NCBI GenBank assembly: GCA_963709875.1
Contig: CAVPYB010000004.1
Span: forward strand, 1 to 64,000
Direction of reading: 5' to 3'
DNA from: JAQBDA01 sp963709875
Lineage (GTDB): Bacteria > Chloroflexota > Anaerolineae > Anaerolineales > UBA4823
Length of the DNA stretch: 64,000 nucleotides
The first letter of the stretch is position 1; each line of letters starts with the position of its first letter. The translations under genes and the position numbers were made by a program. Under the pieces are notes generated by a model that worked only from the letters and a program-made list of their open reading frames with translations, had not been told where the DNA came from and searched no databases. Shown here one piece after another: positions 58,162 to 64,000 of this stretch.

Positions 58162-58851
58162 TCAATCCCCAAGTCGATAACCCGATCCCCAAACAGTTTT
58201 TATGTACTTCGGATTGGATGGGTCAGTCTCAACCTTCTTGCGCAGACGGCGTACGGTGGCCTCGATCATGTTCATATCCGAACCGGAGGACGCATAACCC
58301 CACACATTGCGCAGTAAATCTTCTTTGCTGAACACAGTCCCAGGATTCTGCATCAAGTACTTTAATAACTGGAACTCCAATGGTGAGACAGGGATGCTTT
58401 TATCCCTATACACCACACGGTGAGCATCTAAATCCAGGGTCAGGTTATCATATGCTAGCTTCTTGCGATGGGGCTGCCCGTGACCATTGGCCCGGCGCAT
58501 CAGAGCCTGGATGCGGGCAACAAGCTCTCGTGGCCGCAGCGGCTTGATTACATAATCATCCGCGCCCGCCTCTATTCCGGTGACAACATCCTCCTCCCTG
58601 CCTTTACCAGTCAGGAGCAATATCGGTATAGAAGACTTCTGACGGATGATCTTACACACATGGAGACCGCTCATCACTGGCATCATTACGTCCAGTACGA
58701 TCATATCCAGACCGGTCGTCCGCCATTTTTCCAGAGCTTGCAGGCCATTCTCAGCGAAAACGACTTCGAAACCAGCTGTTTCCAAAGTGATTCCCACAGC
58801 CTGCTGGATATCCAGATCATCATCTACAAATAATACGGTCGGTTTCTTCAA
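58162..58851 (-). CDS. OmpR/PhoB-family response regulator
   Basis: A 229-residue two-domain regulator. The receiver has acidic residues in VLFVDDDLDI, the phospho-acceptor Asp in MIVLDVMMPVMSGLHV and the lysine in DDYVIKPLRPRELV. The winged-helix DNA-binding domain holds PVSPLEFQLLKYLMQNPG, NVWGYASSGSDMNMIEATVRRLRKKVE and the wing KTVWGSGYRL. No histidine kinase lies beside it. The 252 bases upstream (58852-59103) hold no gene and no clear operator. Confidence 0.94.
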   Translation of the reverse strand: MKKPTVLFVDDDLDIQQAVGITLETAGFEVVFAENGLQALEKWRTTGLDMIVLDVMMPVMSGLHVCKIIRQKSSIPILLLTGKGREEDVVTGIEAGADDYVIKPLRPRELVARIQALMRRANGHGQPHRKKLAYDNLTLDLDAHRVVYRDKSIPVSPLEFQLLKYLMQNPGTVFSKEDLLRNVWGYASSGSDMNMIEATVRRLRKKVETDPSNPKYIKTVWGSGYRLGD

Positions 58852-59103
58852 CCCGAGTGCTCCAGAAATTGTCCTGTCCCCGCAGCATCGCGAGACGCCG
58901 GTAATATATCGGATCGCGATGATATGAACGCAATGATTTGTTGCCTGTTACACTTTCCAACAAATTTCTGACGAAAACCTTGCAATTTTGTTAGGCTATC
59001 CGGGATATCCGGCAACACTCTATCCCCCTATAGATTGAACTGGTCTTTAGAAGTCTTGGATTTCTATTAGTTGCCCTGTGGCGGTCGATCTACAGGCTGC
59101 ACA

Positions 59104-60045
59104 CTAACCAGAGTCCGCATGGACAATATAACGCTTGGTATAAAAACCAGTGTCTGCGTCCCATTCCGAGCAGGTGATCAGCGTGAGCAGAGAATTGTCT
59201 GTCGGGCTGATCACCGATAGATCTGTCTCTTCCACGGCTAATTTATCGCGCACCTGGTATTCGTATCTATTGCGGTCAGTGTACACGAAGACAGCATCGC
59301 CAGACTGCAGGTCAAACAGGTAGCGGAATGGTCCATTGCTGCCATCTCGCAGGGTGACATGTCCGGCAAGAGCAGTATTTCCGCCCAATCCTGGCCACGA
59401 GGTGTCCCCCATCCAGGCTACTTCCTGTTTGAGCCCGGCAATCAACCAGGTTATGCCATCAAACGGGACGTATTTTACGATCGTATCTAACGTAATCGCA
59501 GGAATTACAACTCTGGTCACCGGGGTGATATCGATGGTCTCGTCTTCGCCTCCAGATGCAGAGAAGACGGTCGGGGTAGGGATAGGAAAGTCTGGCAATT
59601 TATCCAGTTCCGATCCGGGGATCTGGGGTGTGGCTCCGGGCCAGATCAGATTGTAGGTTTCGACTTAGCATCCACACGTTCATTTCCTGGGTCCACTGCA
59701 GACTCGTTATAGCGCGACCGGAGCACCCGGTTCGCCTGCTTGCGAATACTGGGATAGCAGCCATCCCGCAGCCCCAAACAGCAGAGCAACCGCAGCGAGC
59801 ATGAGCCCCATTTTGACAGCCCAACCAGACCATTCCGGCTGTTTCTCCCGGTTCCTTATCGCGAAATGCAGTGCCATTAACCTAGTAGGAATAGGAATGT
59901 TGCGCTGATGTAAGCCAGCAGATGGGGTTGTAATCCGTCCCCTTGCATCGATAATCTGAATACCTCCTGTACCCGGCAAGGGTGGTGGTGACGAATATCT
60001 GCACGCTGGCAGTAGAGGACTGACGCGAGTTAGTGGTGCCACCAA
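59104..60045 (-). CDS. Class D/E-like sortase, possibly fused to the upstream surface protein (frameshifted)
   Basis: Three frames combine to a membrane-anchored sortase. A basic tract precedes the span MGLMLAAVALLFGAAGWLLS, a short linker follows (with SLQWTQEMNVWML), and the sortase beta-barrel holds TALAGHVTLRDGSNGPFRYL with the catalytic His, LLTLITCSEWDAD with the catalytic Cys (TLxTC) and the catalytic Arg in KRYIVHADSG. Frame changes lie near 59715 and 59640. The first open part (60045-59707) also contains LPGTG at 59979-59965, 60 or so residues before the span, and has no stop between the two. The sortase may therefore be the C-terminal part of the DUF11 protein. Confidence 0.8.
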
Positions 60046-61920
60046 ATTTGTGTGTCAATTTTGCAAAATTCGTTATCGTTGTATTCGTTGAAGGGTTAGT
60101 ATTTGCCCTGCGGTAACCTTGATCGTGACTTCCTCATTCGGTTTCAGTACGCCGATGTTCACGGTTACCAGACGCGTGGAATTGTTCCTCGTCACTGTGC
60201 CTTTGGTTGTTGTCGCATTGGTCAGGTCGAAGAAATGTCGAGAATGTGTCATCAACGATGACATCCGTCATCGGAGCTGTGCCAGAGTTTTTAGCCAGTA
60301 TCGTATAGGTAGTACTCTGATTGACTCGTAATTGATTTGGGAGAAACGGATAATCGTGATGCTCGGATTAGGCGATCCGGTGCTGGTTGTCGTGTCCGAG
60401 GCAACATTATTGTTAGTAACGGCTTCAGGAGATACGGTTGTTGCTCTGGCTTGATTGGTGATGGCCGTCGTGGGGCTGGGCAGCGCATCAGCTACACGCA
60501 CACTTAGCTTGAACCGTAGTGCTTCGCCCGGGTCGATATTTGCTGTCGGCTTCCAGACGAATGTCAGCGCGGCGGGTTTGGTATGGGTGATACCCAGAGT
60601 ATCCGTGATGTAGGTCAAATAGGATGGGAACACATCAGTGATGATCACGGAGGCAGCAGGTAAGGTACCTATATTGCTGATTACCATGGTGTAGGTGATC
60701 GTCTGCCCCGGGATAACAGTAGTCAACCCATCAGACTTGGTGAACAGCAGGTCCGCAGTATCCAGAGAGAAATCCTGGCGCGTGTTTTGTCCGCTCAGTA
60801 GGAAAGGGGTTGCCGATTTCGATACGTAGCCGGTTTTTGATACGCGCACAGTTGCAGCGCCTGCTGCAATGGGCGTCGTTATCGTATTCGTAAATGTGTA
60901 CCAGCCGTTCGCCGCGGTATTGAGCGTATACAGTTTGTTTGCGCTATCCAACAGCTCTACTTGCGCAGCGGATACTGGGGCGTCGGTTGCAGCATCCGTG
61001 ACCAGCCCGCTTATCTGCGTGGTCTGAACAGAAAAGCTGGCGCTGGCGGAATTATTCGTCAGATCGTAATCATGTACTGCCGAAGATAACCCCTGAGTAT
61101 CATTAACAATCGTCTGACCAATGGTACCGGCGCTTACACTTGCTGTCAGATTGAGTGTCGCAGTTGATCCATTCGCCAGTGTGCCGATTGTCCATATTCC
61201 GGATGAGCTGGTATACGTACCCTGGCTGGCCTGTGAACTCTGGAAAGTAACACCAGCTGGCAGCGAATCAGTCAAGACTGCCCCAGTAGCCTGACTTGGA
61301 CCGAGGTTCGTTACAGACAGGGTATATGTGACAACTCCGCCCTCCGGAAGAGAAGCCGGGGCAACGCTCTTGCTGACCGCCAGGTCTGCCCCTACCAGGT
61401 TGGTCGGGTCGACCGCAACGTCGTTGGAGGGATTTGTGTCGTTGATATTTGCAACGCTTGATGAGTTAACGATGCTTGTCAGGGAGGTGGGGTTGACATC
61501 CACACTTAAGCGTATAACCGGCAGCGTCACTCCAACGCCCACCCCAGACGTGTTGCTGTACACGCATGTGACAGTCTGCCCTGAGTATCCACAAGGATCC
61601 CAACCCACCGCCGTAACACCAACCGGAGATAACACGTTAGTCAAAACATCTGTGACCGTAATCGTGTCGGAAATAACATCCGTTCCCACGTTTGTCACCG
61701 AAATCGTGTAGACTTCCGTGGTCCCAATCAGAAAGTCTCCCTGGTGCGATTTGGAAATTGTTATGTCCTGAGACACCTGCAACACGGCCGCGCTGGTCTC
61801 AATGAGTTGAAGATATCCCAACCCAAAAATGGAAATAATTGCTAATAGCAAAAGCGGGGTCCAGGACCACCGGTTGGGTTTATATCCCCCAGCATGATCG
61901 GCTCTTATCTCGTGTTCCAT
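59965..61920 (-). CDS. DUF11-repeat surface protein with LPGTG motif (frameshifted at the C-terminus)
   Basis: A secreted repeat protein of about 650 residues. An N-terminal signal/anchor (WTPLLLLAIISIFGLGYLQ) is followed by DUF11 domains of the pattern VTYTLSVTNLGPSQATGAVL and ITYTMVISNIGTLPAASVII, about four in total. A carboxypeptidase-regulatory-like domain lies between them (ISGLVTDAATDAPVSAAQVE, then GWYTFTN). The main frame ends at 60268, but DUF11 sequence continues in two further frames (VNIGVLKPNEEVTIKVTA, then NTNPSTNTTITNFAKL) and leads to LPGTG at 59979-59965. It would be displayed on the surface and processed by the adjacent sortase. Confidence 0.8.
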
Positions 61921-62036
61921 ACAGTCTCCACAAGAATCAACCCAAGAACTTCAATTGTGTTAGAAGTAACGCAGTCTAGGGGCTATCTCTACCCCGGCAG
62001 CTGCGTGAGTCCTCAGTATTATATCAGCCAATCCAA

Positions 62037-63941
62037 TCAGCGGCGCAGCCTTCGTACATCCCCATCGCGCACAGTGATTCCCAGGCTGTCAAGATGTTCT
62101 AAGAATGCCAGAGCGTATCTTCTGCTGGTGTTGAAATGATCGCGGAATTGAGCTGCGGTGAGTGTACCCTGCCGTTCTAAAAGACTCCTGACTTCGGACC
62201 GAAGATGCTCGAAATCCTCTCCTCGGAAGACCACTTCAGGGGCGACCTGGTAGAGTTCTCCGCTGTCTAGCAGTGACTGGTATACCTCATCGCCAACAAT
62301 TGCCAGGCACTCCTTGACAGTCGGTGGAGCATAAGGGCTTTCGCGAAACTTTTCCATCAATACATCAATCGAAATCCGCTGCTGGTCATTGTAGCGAATC
62401 TTGTGGTCTGCATCTGAGACCAGGGGTCCGCTTTCCAGGATCGCGTCATTAGCTGCCAGACGCCCCAGAAGCGTATTGAGTTCTCGATGTGAGACTTTCA
62501 GACGGCTTTTCAGCTCTTCTCTAGGCATGCCGCGACGTAATGGGTAAGCCTTATGATACTCATTAATTACTCTTATAATCTTGCTGGAGGTCATTTCCCA
62601 GGTCGCCTGACTGGTTGCCAGAACATCCATACTGGGATTGACGTTTCTTCTCTCAACCGGATCTAGGAAAATTAACCGACCATCCTCAGCCAATACCCTG
62701 ATCACCTCCTGCAGAGGCTCTTGACCGAGACCCGAGTTAGCGGCGATGTCTTTTAGAGGGGCTATGCCGGATGCTGCAAGCGTCTGCAAGAATATGTCCT
62801 CCGGCGTCCCTCGCTCCAGCGCCTTCAGGCGATCTAAAGCCGGTCCAGAAAATCGCTTGTGCCTCCCTCTTGGGTGTGGATCCAGCACGACACCGCCGCC
62901 GAGAGTTTCGCCCGGCGATGGGCGCCGGATGATATACCGGTCACCCCTTACGGTTACAATCGGCTGCTTAACTTCAAGCTGCACCCAGCCTTGCTCCCCC
63001 GGTTTAATCTCCTCCTGACCCAGAACCCTGAGCCGAGCCTGTACCTCAGCAGATCCAATAAATAACTTGACTTCGATGTTGTGTTTCAGCGCCGAGCTTG
63101 CATCCGGCAATATGTTCAGCCGAGCATCGAATCGTCCGGTGATACGATAATCTTTTATATGAGCTATCACGTCCCCGCGGTGGATCTGATCGACTGTCAC
63201 TCCCGAGATATTGACCGCCGTTCTGGAACCTGGGACAGCGATCTCCTCCTTCTTTTTATGGGTTTGCAGTCCACGCACTCGCCCGCGGATTTTTTGTGGC
63301 AGGATCTCGACTTCATCCCCTACTTTGAGATATCCATCACCCAAAGTGCCGGTTACAACCGTACCAAATCCCGCAATTGAAAACACACGATCAACCGGGA
63401 GCCGCGGCCGCCCATAATCTATCCTTGGCGGTCTCTCCGCCAGGCATTGGCTCAATGCCTCCATCAGCTCAGCTATTCCGGTCTGGTATCGTCCGGACAC
63501 ACGCACGACCGGTGCATCTTCCAGAACGGACCCGCTCAATACCTGCCTGATCTCCTCCTCAACCAGATCGAGCCACTCATCATCTTCAACCATATCGATT
63601 TTCGTTAGGGCAACCACGCCCCCCTGCACCTGCAGCAGATTCAAGATGGATAGGTGCTCGCGCGTTTGCGGCATGACTCCTTCATCAGCCGCGATAACAA
63701 ATAATGCTGCATCGATCCCCCCAACTCCGGAGAGCATATTTTCGATAAAATCTCGATGACCGGGAACATCGATGATCCCAACTTCTTCCTCACCGGGCAA
63801 TGTCAGCCAGGCGAATCCCAGATCGATGGTCATCTCACGTTCCCGTTCTTCCTTCAATCGGTCGGGGTGCGTGCCGGTGAGCGCTTCGACCAGCGTCGAT
63901 TTTCCGTGATCTACATGCCCCGCAGTTCCGATTACCCTCAT
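62037..63941 (-). CDS. selB: Selenocysteine-specific elongation factor SelB
   Basis: SelB brings Sec-tRNA to UGA codons marked by a SECIS hairpin. The EF-Tu-like GTPase has G1 GTAGHVDHGKSTL, IDLGFAWLTLPGEEEVGIID with G3 DVPGHRDF and G4 TKIDMVEDDE. Translation-factor domains II and III follow (VFSIAGFGTVVTGTL, GSAEVQARLRVLGQEEI). The C-terminal 250 residues hold the winged-helix SECIS-binding repeats (LTAAQFRDHFNTSRRYALAFLEHLD). At 634 residues it is complete. It implies selenoprotein synthesis in this organism; selA, selC and selD are not in the window. Confidence 0.95.
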   Translation of the reverse strand: MRVIGTAGHVDHGKSTLVEALTGTHPDRLKEEREREMTIDLGFAWLTLPGEEEVGIIDVPGHRDFIENMLSGVGGIDAALFVIAADEGVMPQTREHLSILNLLQVQGGVVALTKIDMVEDDEWLDLVEEEIRQVLSGSVLEDAPVVRVSGRYQTGIAELMEALSQCLAERPPRIDYGRPRLPVDRVFSIAGFGTVVTGTLGDGYLKVGDEVEILPQKIRGRVRGLQTHKKKEEIAVPGSRTAVNISGVTVDQIHRGDVIAHIKDYRITGRFDARLNILPDASSALKHNIEVKLFIGSAEVQARLRVLGQEEIKPGEQGWVQLEVKQPIVTVRGDRYIIRRPSPGETLGGGVVLDPHPRGRHKRFSGPALDRLKALERGTPEDIFLQTLAASGIAPLKDIAANSGLGQEPLQEVIRVLAEDGRLIFLDPVERRNVNPSMDVLATSQATWEMTSSKIIRVINEYHKAYPLRRGMPREELKSRLKVSHRELNTLLGRLAANDAILESGPLVSDADHKIRYNDQQRISIDVLMEKFRESPYAPPTVKECLAIVGDEVYQSLLDSGELYQVAPEVVFRGEDFEHLRSEVRSLLERQGTLTAAQFRDHFNTSRRYALAFLEHLDSLGITVRDGDVRRLRR

Positions 63942-64000
63942 TGATCAGCTCCGTTTACCATGGACATCTACCTGACTGCTCGTGACCAATACACAGCAGG

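Overview
The window is a bacterial contig, most likely from an anaerobic Chloroflexota lineage of the Anaerolineae type. This is inferred from the mix of gene families (membrane-fused spermidine-synthase-like protein, class I-like HMG-CoA reductase, tungsten-type aldehyde:ferredoxin oxidoreductase, SelB, DUF11/sortase surface protein, baseplate-J-like membrane protein beside ruvX-mltG). No database search was possible. Bases 1 to about 6,026 are visibly more GC-rich, are packed with single-base frameshifts and carry heptamer-type intergenic repeats (ACGTTTC, CGAATCA, GCATCCA) that I do not see later. At about 6,027 a dihydroorotase reading frame passes without a stop into a phosphoglycerate mutase. 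I read this as a chimeric junction, so the first 6 kb should be treated as possibly foreign to the rest.

Layout. 0-6 kb: end of a primary sigma factor gene, yjbQ, a frameshifted B12-type radical SAM protein with its TIGR03936 partner, tRNA-Leu(GAG) behind a near-consensus promoter, frameshifted purB, truncated pyrC. 6-12.5 kb: apgM, a DUF1461 and spermidine-synthase-like pair on the minus strand, alaS. 12.5-19.6 kb: a surface-glycan cluster (GT-C-like membrane protein, GT2, WecD-like acetyltransferase, YLDPGSGS micropeptide, methyltransferase, sulfatase-like membrane protein). 19.7-24.2 kb: baseplate-J-like protein, ruvX, mltG, secreted glucose/sorbosone dehydrogenase. 24.2-31.2 kb: lon, folC, a SanA-like protein, an HD hydrolase, a lipoprotein and a tyrosine-recombinase-like protein that has lost most catalytic residues. 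31.2-37 kb: a molybdenum/tungsten cofactor locus (moaA, AOR, moaD) interrupted by an ORF-less group II intron, then tilS. 37-45.5 kb: receiver-MinD fusion, sirtuin, GAF histidine kinase, acyl-CoA-binding protein, HMG-CoA reductase, mutL, HAD phosphatase, orphan CoA-transferase subunit. 45.5-50.1 kb: CtpA-type protease, YugP-type metalloprotease, UPF0104 membrane protein, two TrkA proteins. 50.1-56.5 kb: the origin-type cluster rpmH-rnpA-yidD-(PQQ lipoprotein)-yidC-jag, then a PfkB kinase, parA and parB, all on the plus strand and without dnaA in view. 56.5-64 kb: frameshifted amidohydrolase, OmpR-type regulator, DUF11-LPGTG-sortase locus, selB.

Frameshifts also occur beyond 6 kb (methyltransferase, baseplate-J-like, ruvX, folC, sanA-like, histidine kinase, ctpA, PQQ protein, parB, amidohydrolase, sortase). 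Both parts of each protein remain well conserved and several shifts sit in homopolymers, so most are probably sequence errors rather than real gene decay. Several genes have a TATAAT-like box only 6-9 bases before ATG with no Shine-Dalgarno, which suggests leaderless transcripts.
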